In this document: positions 19,732 through 28,430 of the stretch, in pieces | Layout of the letters: every line of letters starts with the position of its first letter | Position numbering within the stretch: position 1 is the stretch's first letter | NCBI GenBank assembly: GCA_947469285.1 | Contig: CANIOW010000014.1 | Span: 26,031-90,030 of the forward strand | Length of the DNA stretch: 64,000 nt | Direction of reading: 5' to 3' | DNA from: Gammaproteobacteria bacterium | GTDB lineage: Bacteria; Pseudomonadota; Gammaproteobacteria; Steroidobacterales; Steroidobacteraceae | The notes under the pieces: model-generated | Told to the model about the DNA's origin: nothing | Database searches by the model: none | What the model saw: the letters and a program-made list of their open reading frames with translations, nothing else | Position numbers and translations under genes: made by a program

Positions 19732-20060
19732 CTTGAACTCGAGCGGTCATTCGAAATAGTGAAACGCGCTCGCGCCTGTTTCGTCAGCCAGGCCTCCACT
19801 TCGCTGTCGATCCAGCGCACGGCAGTTTCCGTTACGTGCACGCTCCGTGGGAAATGTCCCGATTTCTGAAGTTCGTAGAGTTTTGTCTTCCCGAGTCCTG
19901 TCCGGCGAATGACTTCTGCAAGCCGAAGCATGCGGGTTTCGGTAGGGCACGGGTCGGCAGCCAAGCTGTGCGATTGAGTCCCTGATACCGAGTTATGAAT
20001 GAAGCTCGTTTCATCGTCGCGCGCTCGGGATTGAGCAAGGCGCTTTAAGGATCGATTCAC
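19728..20060 (-). CDS. AlpA-family regulator/excisionase-like protein
   Basis: The C-terminal two thirds (from MLRLAEVIRRTGLGKTKLYE, start of that part at 19931) is the AlpA/MerR-like winged helix: a helix-turn-helix followed by FPRSVHVTETAVRWIDSEV. AlpA proteins act as activators of integrase or as recombination directionality factors in P4-like elements. The first 43 residues look unrelated and may be non-coding, so the ATG at 19931 (67 residues) is a reasonable alternative start. It is convergent with the integrase and overlaps it by 4 bp. Confidence 0.8.
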   Translation of the reverse strand: MNRSLKRLAQSRARDDETSFIHNSVSGTQSHSLAADPCPTETRMLRLAEVIRRTGLGKTKLYELQKSGHFPRSVHVTETAVRWIDSEVEAWLTKQARARFTISNDRSSSS

Positions 20061-20297
20061 GGACTAAGCCTCGCAGGGTTTGCCTATGGTTTGTTTGGGA
20101 CAGTAATACTCGGTAGGCTCACTGGCGATCGAGTGTTTGACCTGAGATCGCGGCCAAACTCGACTCCCCGGCCTGTTATCTCCCCCTCAAGGGCCATCCC
20201 GACCGCTATTCCACGCCCAACAGACCCCCGGCGGCCGCTGCTTCACTCACCGTTAAGCAGGCGCGCCCGAAGTCGCGCCAACGGCGGAATTCCGATA

Positions 20298-20311
20298 AGA
20301 TAACGTTATCT
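20298..20311. promoter_or_regulatory. LacI-type operator copy 1, AGATAACGTTATCT
   Basis: A perfect 14-bp palindrome centred on CG, preceded by GATA as in the copy at 41477. The LacI family commonly uses palindromes with a central CG. Here no TTGACA-like -35 is visible about 20 bp upstream, so the promoter may have decayed with the downstream cassette remnant, or MFS expression may use another promoter. Confidence 0.7.
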
Positions 20312-20343
20312 GGCGAAATCAGGGGGGTTGGCGTGAATCGACC

Positions 20344-20528
20344 GAGCTCGACCGCGTTGCCAATGGCCAGACCTACTGGTATCAGCGCATAACGATTCTC
20401 GGCCCGGAAAAAGTGATCGAAGCACAGTGTGAAAATGCCAAGCATCAATTTGTGGCGATTCCAGGCGCGCACTAGATGGAACTCGTTCGCCAACAAATGA
20501 TGACGGTAGAAGAATAATTTGCATGAGA
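20344..20528 (+). pseudogene. Remnant of a fourth VAO-type flavoprotein gene
   Basis: Read in frame from 20344, the translation (ELDRVANGQTYWYQRITILG, then PEKVIEAQ, FVAIPGAH, stop) matches the internal segment of the cassette A flavoprotein at about 23,485-23,670 almost residue for residue. The similarity continues through two in-frame stops (TAG after GAH, TAA in VEE-stop-FA) up to about 20528. Just upstream the operator and GTGAATCGA resemble the leader and start of the cassette A Tat gene, so this is a copy of the cassette with a large internal deletion. It cannot make a working product. Confidence 0.85.
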
Positions 20529-20536
20529 GTGAGCAA

Positions 20537-21892
20537 ATGAAAACAGAGAAAGACAGTTTTGACCTGACGGGTCTCGAGAGGGCAATGGATGCAAGTGCGC
20601 TTTCACGCACACATCTAGTGGTCTTTCTTCTTTGCGTCATCCTGTTTATCTGCAATGGATATTGCCTTCAGGCTCTTGCGCTGGCCGTTCCCATCCTCGC
20701 TGCCCAATGGCACGTGCCGCCGGATGCCTTCGGACTCGCATTGGCGGCAGCGGTCGCGGGCATGGGGATCATGAGCTTGATCGCGGGATCCCTCGGTGAT
20801 CGTCGGGGGCGCCGGCCGTTCTTGATACTGGCCGCGCTGATGTTGGGTGTCGGTTCTATCGGTTCCATGATGAGTACCGGCCTAACATCGCTGACCGTTT
20901 GGCGGCTGGTCACCGGCATGGGCTTGGGCTTCGCCCTGCCCAACAGCATGGCGTTGATCGCCGACTTTGTTCCGACACGCCGCCGTGTCGTGGCGATGAC
21001 CCTGCTGAGCGGCGCCATGTCGATAGGCACCATAGCAGCTGGCCTGTTGGCGCCGACGCTGCTTGCAGCTGGAGGATGGAAGCTATTATTCGCCGCTGGT
21101 AGTTTCGCGCCAATACCACTTGCCCTGATCATGTACTTCTGGCTTGACGAGTCGCCAAAGTTCCTCGCCAAGAAGCATGGCAATTCGCCGGCCCTCACGG
21201 CATTACTGAATCGTATGAGCGTAGTTGTCCCTGAGATTAGCCAAGCCGCAAGCACGATCGGCAAAAGCTCCGCTCCTTCCACGACCACCGCTTCGATGCG
21301 GCGCTATCTACCCGTATCGATAGCGTATTGGGTGCAGGGTGCTGTCGCCGGCATGCTGATGTTTCTGCTGATGAACTGGACGCCGGTCCTCTTATTGAAT
21401 GCAGGCGCCAGCGAGGCTGAGTCGCTACGGTCCGTGGCGTTCATCAATGGTGGCGGATTCGTCTCAGGTCTAATCCTTTCCTTCATCTTGGATCGATCCG
21501 CAAAGCGTGTGCTTCTGGTTCCAGCAGGCGCCTTTGCCTTTGCAGCAGCTGCGTATCTGAGTGCGGGCGTAGTTGCAGACATTGCAGGTTTTTCGATGGT
21601 CGCGCTGCTGCTTGGTTTCGCCGTTGGTCCCGCTTTCATCACGATCGGCTTGGCTTCGCGGATCTACCCATCCGAAATACTTGCTACCGCGATTGGGGCG
21701 TCCGCGGCGATCTCCAGCCTTGGCGGGGTGGTGGGTCCGTTGGCTGGCGGTTGGCTGGTCGGTCGAGCATTCCCGATTGGGACTTCAATGGGATTGCTTG
21801 CGGCGCCGGCGTTGCTCTGTTTGGTTTCTGCGGTGACGCTCCATCTCTCCAGTCAGCGATTTCATCGTCCGATCGCCCCCCCAGTAAGGTGA
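20537..21892 (+). CDS. MFS transporter, aromatic acid:H+ symporter-like
   Basis: A 451-residue, 12-helix major facilitator. After the second transmembrane helix lies GSLGDRRGRRPFL, the signature loop, and the sequence pattern is that of the AAHS group that imports aromatic acids such as 4-hydroxybenzoate. The ATG at 20537 gives MKTEKDSFDLTGL; an in-frame TTG at 20519 would add six residues. It lies in front of cassette A in the same orientation, 66 bp from the Tat gene, but cassette A has its own promoter and operator in that gap. The substrate is inferred from context only. Confidence 0.85.
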   Translation: MKTEKDSFDLTGLERAMDASALSRTHLVVFLLCVILFICNGYCLQALALAVPILAAQWHVPPDAFGLALAAAVAGMGIMSLIAGSLGDRRGRRPFLILAALMLGVGSIGSMMSTGLTSLTVWRLVTGMGLGFALPNSMALIADFVPTRRRVVAMTLLSGAMSIGTIAAGLLAPTLLAAGGWKLLFAAGSFAPIPLALIMYFWLDESPKFLAKKHGNSPALTALLNRMSVVVPEISQAASTIGKSSAPSTTTASMRRYLPVSIAYWVQGAVAGMLMFLLMNWTPVLLLNAGASEAESLRSVAFINGGGFVSGLILSFILDRSAKRVLLVPAGAFAFAAAAYLSAGVVADIAGFSMVALLLGFAVGPAFITIGLASRIYPSEILATAIGASAAISSLGGVVGPLAGGWLVGRAFPIGTSMGLLAAPALLCLVSAVTLHLSSQRFHRPIAPPVR

Positions 21893-21907
21893 CTGCAACA
21901 TAGTTGG

Positions 21908-21941
21908 TTGACAGCAAAATTTCAGTGAGATAACGTTATCT
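21908..21941 (+). promoter_or_regulatory. Promoter with LacI-type operator copy 2 in front of cassette A
   Basis: TTGACA at 21908-21913 is followed after 14 bp by the perfect palindrome AGATAACGTTATCT (21928-21941), which would cover the -10 region. The Tat gene of cassette A starts 17 bp later at 21959. This geometry suggests repression by blocking RNA polymerase, relieved by an inducer. The -10 hexamer itself is not a clear match and probably lies within the palindrome (GATAAC). Confidence 0.75.
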
Positions 21942-21958
21942 GTTGAAACGGGGGTCCC

Positions 21959-22570
21959 ATGAATCGAAGGCAGTTTCTGGGGGTTGGCGTTGCGACCGCG
22001 GCCGTGACGGTGGCAGGCTCGGTCTCCGCGATGACAAGGCTACGCACGGACGCCGTCGTTGTTTTCGACTCGCGTTTTGAGGAAGCCCATCGTTTCGCCG
22101 CGATTGCGACTCAGCAGTACGGCCTGCGCGCATTCAGTTTTGCTGGAGATGCAACCGCTCTGTGGCATGAACATTTGTCGAAGGCACTGACTCACGGCAC
22201 GTCCGTGATCGGATTGACTGCCGGCGGCGCGCGTTTTTGTCTGCAGTTGATGGCCAGCCCAGGCGTGCGTTGTGCCCATCATGTCTCGCACACTGTATCC
22301 ACATCGGTGCCGCGACATGTTTGCTGGAGAGGCGGAAAGGGCACTGATCATGAATTGCTCTGTGCGGCGTCGGCATGGCCGGACCAGGCTGCCCGGGTTG
22401 CCGTCAGACGTGCGATCGAAACGCCGGGTCACCGCATCGATCCAGAGATTTCCCGTCAATATCCCGCCTATCGTTTGCCGGCGGCAGATTGTTTGGAAAG
22501 CTGGGTTCTTGCCCCCGCGCCCGCTGCGATGCGCAGCGGCAACCTTCTCTTTTCGGAGCGGAATAGCTGA
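21959..22570 (+). CDS. Tat-exported protein of unknown function, cassette A
   Basis: The 203-residue product starts with a twin-arginine signal (NRRQFLGVG, then a short hydrophobic stretch ending SVSA). I do not recognise the mature domain. It shares with the proteins at 45460 and 59757 a pattern of an Asp-containing strand (VVFDSRF), a segment GDATALWHEHL, and GTSVIGLTAGG about 10 residues later, then a region before a C-terminal SWVLAPAP. All three precede a VAO-type flavoprotein. The stop overlaps the flavoprotein start (TGATG), so translation is coupled. A chaperone, FAD-insertion or export-escort role for the flavoprotein would fit, but that is inference. Confidence 0.75.
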   Translation: MNRRQFLGVGVATAAVTVAGSVSAMTRLRTDAVVVFDSRFEEAHRFAAIATQQYGLRAFSFAGDATALWHEHLSKALTHGTSVIGLTAGGARFCLQLMASPGVRCAHHVSHTVSTSVPRHVCWRGGKGTDHELLCAASAWPDQAARVAVRRAIETPGHRIDPEISRQYPAYRLPAADCLESWVLAPAPAAMRSGNLLFSERNS

Positions 22571-24195
22571 TGCTGCCTCCTGGTTTCGATCAACAGCGTT
22601 TTGACGCCGTCCTCACGCGGTTTCGCGCCGCCATTGGCAGCGACTGGGTCTTTTCCGCCGATGCGGACATCGACACGTATCGCGACTTTTACTCACCCTT
22701 CTGGGGACAAGCGGAGGAGCGCAAGGCATCAGCGGCCGTGGCCCCCTTTACGGTCGAGGAAGTGCAGAAGATCGTTCGTATCGCCAATGAGGCAGGAGTG
22801 CCGATTTATCCTGTCTCGACCGGACGGAACCTTGGCTATGGTGGGTCCGCGCCCAATATGTCGGGCTGTGTCGTCGTCGACCTCAAGCGGATGAATCGAA
22901 TCCTGGAGGTCAACGAAAAGCGTCATTTCGTGCTTGTTGAGCCGGGTGTTTCCTATTTCGACCTGTATCGGCACCTTCGCGACAGCGGGTCCAAGCTATG
23001 GATTGATTGCCCCGATCCGGCCTGGGGTAGCCTCGTTGGGAATTCGCTCGACCGCGGCATCGGATATACCTACCCCCATCTACGCGATCATTTCAGTGCT
23101 CATTGCGGCATGGAAGTCGTGTTGCCCAATGGTGAGGTGATGCGCACGGGCATGGGTGCGCGCGAGGGTACGAAAACCTGGCAGGATTTTCGATACGGCT
23201 TTGGTCCTTATGTCGACGGGATGTTTTCGCAGGGCAATTTCGGGATCGTCACCAAGATGGGCTTTTGGCTCACGCCCGAACCCGAAGCCGGTCTGTGCGT
23301 AACAGTCGTTGCTCCGAAGTATCACGACATCATTCCGCTGACCGATATCACTTTGCAGTTGGAGAATGTCGGCGTCATTACTGGTCAGGTGAGCATTTCC
23401 AGCCCGTTGCTCGGTGCTTTCCGCGCAACGCCAAACCAGGCAATGCGCGAATTGATTGCCAAGAAGGGCGGCGGCACTCAGGCCGAGTTCGACCGAATCG
23501 CCAATGGCCAGCCCTACTGGCATCAGCGCATTACGTTTCTCGGCCCGAAAAAAGTAATCGAAGCACAGTGGGAATACGCCAAGCAGCAATTTGCGGCGAT
23601 TCCAGGTGTGCAGCACCTGAATCTCCAGCGCTATGACTTTCCGATGAGCATAGAGCAGTTTGCGGGTCTTAAGCAGGACTTCGATGGTGATCGACCGGGC
23701 TTTTTCGGCATCCCGACGTTGGAAGGGTTCATGGTCGGTACTCGTTCGCCCACGAATCCGCATCCGAGTCATGGCCATTGCTGGCTGGCACCCTCGATCG
23801 CTCGGGACGGCGAGGAGCTGATCAAGGCCCAAAATATCCTTCAGCGCGGATTGCTGGATTTCGGCATCGATACCGGTGACAACGCGCCGGTTCCTATTCC
23901 CTACACACGCTACTACCAGTTTTTGCTGCCCTTCTTCATCAGTGAGGATCCAGCGGCCAATGCGAAGATGCGAGATGGGATGTTCCGAATCATCGATCTC
24001 GGCGCCGAACATGGGTGGTTGGAATATCGCGCCCATCCGATATTCCAGGACCACATCATGGGCCAATACAACTTCAACAATGACATTCTGTTGCGGTTCC
24101 ACGAAACCCTCAAAGATGCCATCGATCCCAAGGGCATCATATCGCCTGGCAGATACGCGATCTGGCCGAAGGCAATGCGCAGGGGGAGAGCGTGA
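22570..24195 (+). CDS. VAO/4-cresol dehydrogenase-type flavoprotein, cassette A
   Basis: This 541-residue protein has the PCMH-type FAD domain (STGRNLGYGGSAP, VEPGVSYFDLY, VGNSLDRGIGYTYP) and the C-terminal cap domain ending DPKGIISPGRYAIWPK. Residues that bind the phenolate in vanillyl-alcohol oxidase appear kept: Tyr in LGYGG and the Tyr-Arg pair in WLEYRAH (about residue 480). Asp in CPDPAWGS fits the catalytic Asp of VAO, and His in HGHCWLAP (about 400) lines up with the FAD-linking His of VAO. It should oxidise a para-alkylphenol or 4-hydroxybenzylic alcohol, passing electrons to the adjacent cytochrome. It has no signal peptide itself; the upstream Tat protein may carry it across. Confidence 0.88.
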   Translation: MLPPGFDQQRFDAVLTRFRAAIGSDWVFSADADIDTYRDFYSPFWGQAEERKASAAVAPFTVEEVQKIVRIANEAGVPIYPVSTGRNLGYGGSAPNMSGCVVVDLKRMNRILEVNEKRHFVLVEPGVSYFDLYRHLRDSGSKLWIDCPDPAWGSLVGNSLDRGIGYTYPHLRDHFSAHCGMEVVLPNGEVMRTGMGAREGTKTWQDFRYGFGPYVDGMFSQGNFGIVTKMGFWLTPEPEAGLCVTVVAPKYHDIIPLTDITLQLENVGVITGQVSISSPLLGAFRATPNQAMRELIAKKGGGTQAEFDRIANGQPYWHQRITFLGPKKVIEAQWEYAKQQFAAIPGVQHLNLQRYDFPMSIEQFAGLKQDFDGDRPGFFGIPTLEGFMVGTRSPTNPHPSHGHCWLAPSIARDGEELIKAQNILQRGLLDFGIDTGDNAPVPIPYTRYYQFLLPFFISEDPAANAKMRDGMFRIIDLGAEHGWLEYRAHPIFQDHIMGQYNFNNDILLRFHETLKDAIDPKGIISPGRYAIWPKAMRRGRA

Positions 24196-24623
24196 ACCCA
24201 CTTAAACTTCTACTGGTTCTCGCACCGATCCTTGCGATGACTACCCTGGCAATGGCGGCCGATCAAACAAATGCGCAGGGCAATGAAACGGCCCTCTTGT
24301 CACCCGCTGCCCCAATTTCCGCGAAGGCTGTCGCAGCCGCGTCGGAGCAATATGCCAAGGGCAAGACTCCGGGTCAGGAGGTATTCAACCGAAATTGTGC
24401 GGCCTGCCATGCAGACGGCGCAAAGTTTCCCGGGACCGTGGCGCTGACCACCCGATATGCCGGAGCAAAACCTGGCGCGTTGGAAGATCGCAAAGATTTG
24501 ACGCCGGAGATGGTGCGCTACTTTGTCCGCAACGGCATATCCATCATGCCTGGTTACCGCAAGACGCAAATCACCGACAAGGAACTGAGTGATCTGGCGG
24601 ATTACCTGTCGAAGAAGCGATGA
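24192..24623 (+). CDS. c-type cytochrome, electron acceptor subunit, cassette A
   Basis: A 143-residue protein with a Sec signal peptide (MNPLKLLLVLAPILAMTTLAMA), one CAACH haem site and a likely axial Met in SIMPGYRKT. The start is a GTG that overlaps the flavoprotein stop (GTGA). The arrangement matches PchC of 4-cresol dehydrogenase, a small monohaem cytochrome that takes electrons from the flavin. The stretch LEDRKDLTPEMV before the Met region is shared with the cytochromes of cassettes B and C. It acts in the periplasm. Confidence 0.88.
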   Translation: MNPLKLLLVLAPILAMTTLAMAADQTNAQGNETALLSPAAPISAKAVAAASEQYAKGKTPGQEVFNRNCAACHADGAKFPGTVALTTRYAGAKPGALEDRKDLTPEMVRYFVRNGISIMPGYRKTQITDKELSDLADYLSKKR

Positions 24624-24733
24624 ATAGCTAAGCGGCACCTGCTGGAAGCATCATGCGAAGTGACTGGACGTCTATTTTCTATCCCATCGGAAGCTTCCTT
24701 TCGGTGCAGTTCGGCAGCCTGAATGAGTGACCA

Positions 24734-26707
24734 GTGCGATATATGAACGCGAGAGGATCGACATTGTTTGCCGGACGAAAACTTGTTGCTGTAGCAATCC
24801 TCGTCGGCGTCGGGTCAATCTCCCCAATTGCCCTTGGTGTCGGCGTGGAACCTGCAGTCGACCAGGATGGCAAAGCAGTTGCCGAGACCGATCTGGATTC
24901 TCCCAATCAACAGATGCATGTGCACGTCGAGGGAGATACCGACTGGATATCGTTCAATCGACGGCTGGACGGATTGCGATACAGCGAGCTCGATGAGATC
25001 AATGCCGATAACGTCGGTGATCTTGAAGAGGTATGCCGCGTAAGGGTGAGCGGTCCTGGCCCGTTCTCCAGCGGCCCAATACTCGCAGGCGGTGCGCTGT
25101 ATCTTACGGCCGGTCGTGCGACCATTGCGATCAACCCGACGAATTGTGATGTCGTCTGGAAAACGCTCTATGAGCCCGCACAGAATGAAGTGCTTCTGCA
25201 AAACCGGGGCGCTGCTTATCTGGATGGAATGGTCTTCCGGGGAACGGGCGATGCGCGCGTGCTTGCCTACAATGCGACAACCGGCGCCGAGATATGGCGA
25301 CAAACGGTCGGTGATCCGACGATCGGAGAATACGTATCGGCGGCGCCCATTGCTTGGGAAGGCAAGGTCTTTGTCGGAATTGCGGGCGGCGACAGGGGTA
25401 TCCAGGGGCGAATGTTTGCATTCGATGCAAAGACCGGCAAGAAGCTGTGGACATTCAACACGGTCCCTCGGCCCGGCGAATTCGGGGACGCGACGTGGCC
25501 CGGAGAATCATGGAAGCGTGGCGGCGGTGGGACCTGGACATCTTATTCCCTCGATACCGAGACCGGCGAACTCTTCGTACCTGTCGCCAATCCAGCACCT
25601 GACCTGAATCCGCGGGGGCGTAGAGGAGACAATCTCTTCACCAATTCCGTGTTGGTGCTCGATGCCAGGACCGGTCAGCGCCTCTGGCATTACCAGACAC
25701 GCAAGAACGATAGCCACGACTACGGCATATCACCGGCGGCGGTGCTTGTGACGCTCAAAAACGGACGGACGTTGGTCGCTCAGGCCTCTAAGGACGGTTA
25801 CGTCTATTTGATTGATCGTAAGTCACGTAAGTTGATCGTTCGCACCCCGGTCACGACCATATTGAATCATGAGGCGGAGCCCACCACCGAAGGCGTGAGA
25901 GTTTGCCCCGGCTTGATGGGCGGAGTCGAATATAACTCCCCCGGATATGATCCGGTGAATAACGCGCTCACGGTCGGAGCTGTTGACTGGTGTTCCACTC
26001 TTTTTGTCGAGGATCCGCCCGTTTACAAGGCCGGGGAGATCTACAGTGGCGGGTCGTTCAAAGCGGACAGTGTGGGATCGGGATGGATTACATCCCTTGA
26101 CGCCGCGACTGGCAAGGTGCGGTGGAAGTATCACACTGAAGCGCCGGTAGTCAGCGCCATCAGTCCCACGGCAGGCGGGGTCACGTTCGTCGGTGATATG
26201 GCAGGGACGCTCTATGCGTTCCGCAGCTCGAACGGCGAATTGCTGTCGCGTATCGATACGGGTGGGGCGATCGCAGGTGGGATCATCACCTACCAGGCCG
26301 ATAAACAACAGTATCTTGCCATCACGTCCGGCAATATTTCCCGGTCGACCTGGCCAACGGCCAGCGGCATTCCGACGGTCGTCATATACCGAAAAGGTTC
26401 GGGCCTCAATCGAGCCAACCAGGCGGCTGCCAAGACGTCCACGGAACACACAGTGGCGATGCGCATGGGAGATCCCGCACTCGGGAAGGGCGTCTATGAC
26501 GCCATTTGCTCCTCCTGCCACGGTCCCGCTGCCGATGGGGGCACCGCGCCGAAGCTGCGCGGTATTGCTGCGCGGTACAGCTATGAACAGGCGATTGAAT
26601 TTATCAAGGCGCCCAAGGCGCCTATGCCCGCGCTTTACCCGTCAATGCTCAGCGCCCAGAAGGTTGCCGACGTCGCCGCGTATATTCGCAGCTTGCCGCA
26701 AGATTAA
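24734..26707 (+). CDS. Quinohemoprotein (PQQ-type) alcohol dehydrogenase
   Basis: A 657-residue exported protein with an N-terminal signal, an eight-bladed propeller of PQQ-dehydrogenase type (repeated DAKTGKKLW, DARTGQRLW, DAATGKVRW) and a C-terminal cytochrome c domain with CSSCH and a probable Met ligand near MPALYPSML. Such enzymes oxidise alcohols in the periplasm and send electrons to the respiratory chain. I do not see the vicinal Cys-Cys pair of many PQQ alcohol dehydrogenases. The GTG at 24734 or the ATG at 24743 may be the start. It follows cassette A by 110 bp and could oxidise the 4-hydroxyphenyl alcohol produced by the flavoprotein. No pqq biosynthesis genes are seen here. Confidence 0.85.
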   Translation: MRYMNARGSTLFAGRKLVAVAILVGVGSISPIALGVGVEPAVDQDGKAVAETDLDSPNQQMHVHVEGDTDWISFNRRLDGLRYSELDEINADNVGDLEEVCRVRVSGPGPFSSGPILAGGALYLTAGRATIAINPTNCDVVWKTLYEPAQNEVLLQNRGAAYLDGMVFRGTGDARVLAYNATTGAEIWRQTVGDPTIGEYVSAAPIAWEGKVFVGIAGGDRGIQGRMFAFDAKTGKKLWTFNTVPRPGEFGDATWPGESWKRGGGGTWTSYSLDTETGELFVPVANPAPDLNPRGRRGDNLFTNSVLVLDARTGQRLWHYQTRKNDSHDYGISPAAVLVTLKNGRTLVAQASKDGYVYLIDRKSRKLIVRTPVTTILNHEAEPTTEGVRVCPGLMGGVEYNSPGYDPVNNALTVGAVDWCSTLFVEDPPVYKAGEIYSGGSFKADSVGSGWITSLDAATGKVRWKYHTEAPVVSAISPTAGGVTFVGDMAGTLYAFRSSNGELLSRIDTGGAIAGGIITYQADKQQYLAITSGNISRSTWPTASGIPTVVIYRKGSGLNRANQAAAKTSTEHTVAMRMGDPALGKGVYDAICSSCHGPAADGGTAPKLRGIAARYSYEQAIEFIKAPKAPMPALYPSMLSAQKVADVAAYIRSLPQD

Positions 26708-26753
26708 GTGATCAGGGCTTGTGTCGATGCGCCGAGGAACACCTTCCGGCCTG

Positions 26754-27071
26754 TCAGCCAGATGTAGCCGTAGTCAGGACTAGATTACCCAACCCCCAAT
26801 TCCAACGATCAAGCGCTGTACTTGCGAATAGCTTTGCCTTGGAATAGGGGTCGCCCCGCAGGAACTGCTCCGCCGCGCTCCGATCGGCGGCCTCAAGGAC
26901 TAACAAAGTTCCGAACATCGCCGTGCCTTGGTCGTCCACCAGGGGGCCACCCGCAACCACACGGCATCCCATGGCCGGTACACGGATATAGGCGCGATGG
27001 GCGTCGCGAACTTCAGCTCTGATCGAAGCCCCATCGGCTCCGTCAATCCCACGAAAAATGAAAAAGGGCAC
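26754..27071 (-). CDS. YciI-like (YCII domain) protein
   Basis: The 105-residue protein fits the YciI fold: an early His-Arg (RDAHRAYI), GPLVDDQGTAMFGTLLVLE, and the ending DPYSKAKLF. Small YciI proteins often sit in aromatic degradation operons, where some act in chloroaromatic or lactone steps, but most have no known reaction. It lies downstream of the FAD monooxygenase on the same strand with a gap of 102 bp, so it may share its transcript. Confidence 0.8.
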   Translation of the reverse strand: MPFFIFRGIDGADGASIRAEVRDAHRAYIRVPAMGCRVVAGGPLVDDQGTAMFGTLLVLEAADRSAAEQFLRGDPYSKAKLFASTALDRWNWGLGNLVLTTATSG

Positions 27072-27173
27072 GGCTTAACTCACAACCAATGTTGATCGAT
27101 CAACAGTTACTGACCTCACGAAGCCGATGGTTTTGCAGCGAGACTGGCGCCCGCTGCAAAACCTTGGCCGGAC

Positions 27174-28430
27174 TCACAGGAACTGCGACTTGTGATAATT
27201 GATGTCGATACCCGCATCCCGCACGGACTTTGCGATGTCCTTCCAGCGCGAGTTCGGCCGCAGCAAATTGCCGATGACCCTGAAAGGGAAGCACATCATC
27301 AATCGCGTGAGCTCTGGGTTTTCAGACATCGCCCGAATTCTCGCGCAATCCGCCTTGCGAATTTCGGGGTCAGATTGCTCGATCATGCGCTTGTTCGAGG
27401 ATGCAGCCGGAGACGAGATATCCAGGTAGACCCGTCGGCGTTCGTCCGAGTACCGATCGAGAATAGAGTCGTCCACTTCGCCGCGAAGGACTGCCGCCAG
27501 AATGTCGGCGAGGACCAATCCGTCCCAGAGGCCGGTGGTGAATCCCAATCCCCCCATCGGATTGGTGCAATGGGCAGAATCGCCCGCGAGCAGGACTCGC
27601 CCATCCCGCATCCGCGACGCGCAACGCTGATGAATGGTATAGGGCTGCGCGGCAGCCACGTCATACTTCACGCCAGCGGGAATGTGAAATGCGAAACGCT
27701 CAGGAAGCCGTTCCATGAACGTCTCCTCGGGCAGGGAACCATCCTCCTGGTAGGTCAAGCGCCATAAGCCGTTCTTGTCGATGACGCAGATCATGGCCGC
27801 GTAGACCGGGTCGCAAATGAAACCAGCCGGATCGAAGCCTAATTTTTCGAAATCGCAGTAGACATTGGTTGCAACGAACCGATTCGGCCACGTGAAGCCT
27901 TCATAGTCGATGTTCAACGATTTTCGAACGGTACTTCGTGCGCCATCGCAGGCGATGACCCATTTGGATTGGAATGACCGGGGTCCTTCAGGCGTTTCAA
28001 CGACACTGACAACGTTGTCTGCATGTTGCTCAAAAGAGGTGAGTTGATGGTTGAACAGGACCTCCACGCCGCGACGTTGCGCATGCTCACATGCAATCCG
28101 ACCGGCGATGTGTTGCCCTGCATGCAGCTGATAGTCATAGGTCACACCCCGGAGCACCTTGAAGGACAGTTGGGCATGAAAGTTGTATTCAGGCACCCGG
28201 TGTCCCACCGTCTGGACACGCGCGGATTCTTTATCAAGGTCCGTCAGAATGCCCATCTTTTCAAATGCCGTCATCGTGACCGGGAAGTAGACCGGGGCGC
28301 GAGGCGCATCGACGATGGTAGGTCCTCGCTCGATGACCGTCACCTTGACGCCCTCCTGAGCCAACGCAAGCGCCGTGAACAAGCCAGTCGGCCCGGCACC
28401 AACGATCAAGACATCTCCCGCATCGATCAT
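27174..28430 (-). CDS. FAD-dependent aromatic monooxygenase (class A, PHBH fold)
   Basis: The 418-residue protein has the three class A motifs: GAGPTGL near the N-terminus, CDGARSTVR in the middle and GRVLLAGDSAHCTNPMGG towards the end. It lacks the C-terminal thioredoxin-like domain of phenol 2-monooxygenases. In this context a hydroxylase that produces hydroquinone (for example by decarboxylative hydroxylation of 4-hydroxybenzoate) or hydroxyquinol would link the periplasmic oxidation steps to ring cleavage, but the sequence alone does not decide the substrate. The gene is divergent from the hydrolase at 28862. Confidence 0.88.
   Translation of the reverse strand: MIDAGDVLIVGAGPTGLFTALALAQEGVKVTVIERGPTIVDAPRAPVYFPVTMTAFEKMGILTDLDKESARVQTVGHRVPEYNFHAQLSFKVLRGVTYDYQLHAGQHIAGRIACEHAQRRGVEVLFNHQLTSFEQHADNVVSVVETPEGPRSFQSKWVIACDGARSTVRKSLNIDYEGFTWPNRFVATNVYCDFEKLGFDPAGFICDPVYAAMICVIDKNGLWRLTYQEDGSLPEETFMERLPERFAFHIPAGVKYDVAAAQPYTIHQRCASRMRDGRVLLAGDSAHCTNPMGGLGFTTGLWDGLVLADILAAVLRGEVDDSILDRYSDERRRVYLDISSPAASSNKRMIEQSDPEIRKADCARIRAMSENPELTRLMMCFPFRVIGNLLRPNSRWKDIAKSVRDAGIDINYHKSQFL

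Larger units (their letters stand above)
20061..20536. other. Intergenic stretch with operator and cassette remnant
   Basis: This 476-bp stretch separates the integration module from the first cargo gene. The first 230 bp hold no gene that I can support. Then come a perfect copy of the shared palindrome (20298-20311), a leader resembling the one in front of cassette A, and a decayed flavoprotein fragment running almost to the MFS start. Confidence 0.6.

Noticed and set aside
23080..24201. Minus-strand open frame (373 codons) opposite the cassette A flavoprotein gene
   Set aside because: It is a shadow of the coding strand. Its resemblance to the frame at 20206-20655 only reflects the duplicated flavoprotein segment.
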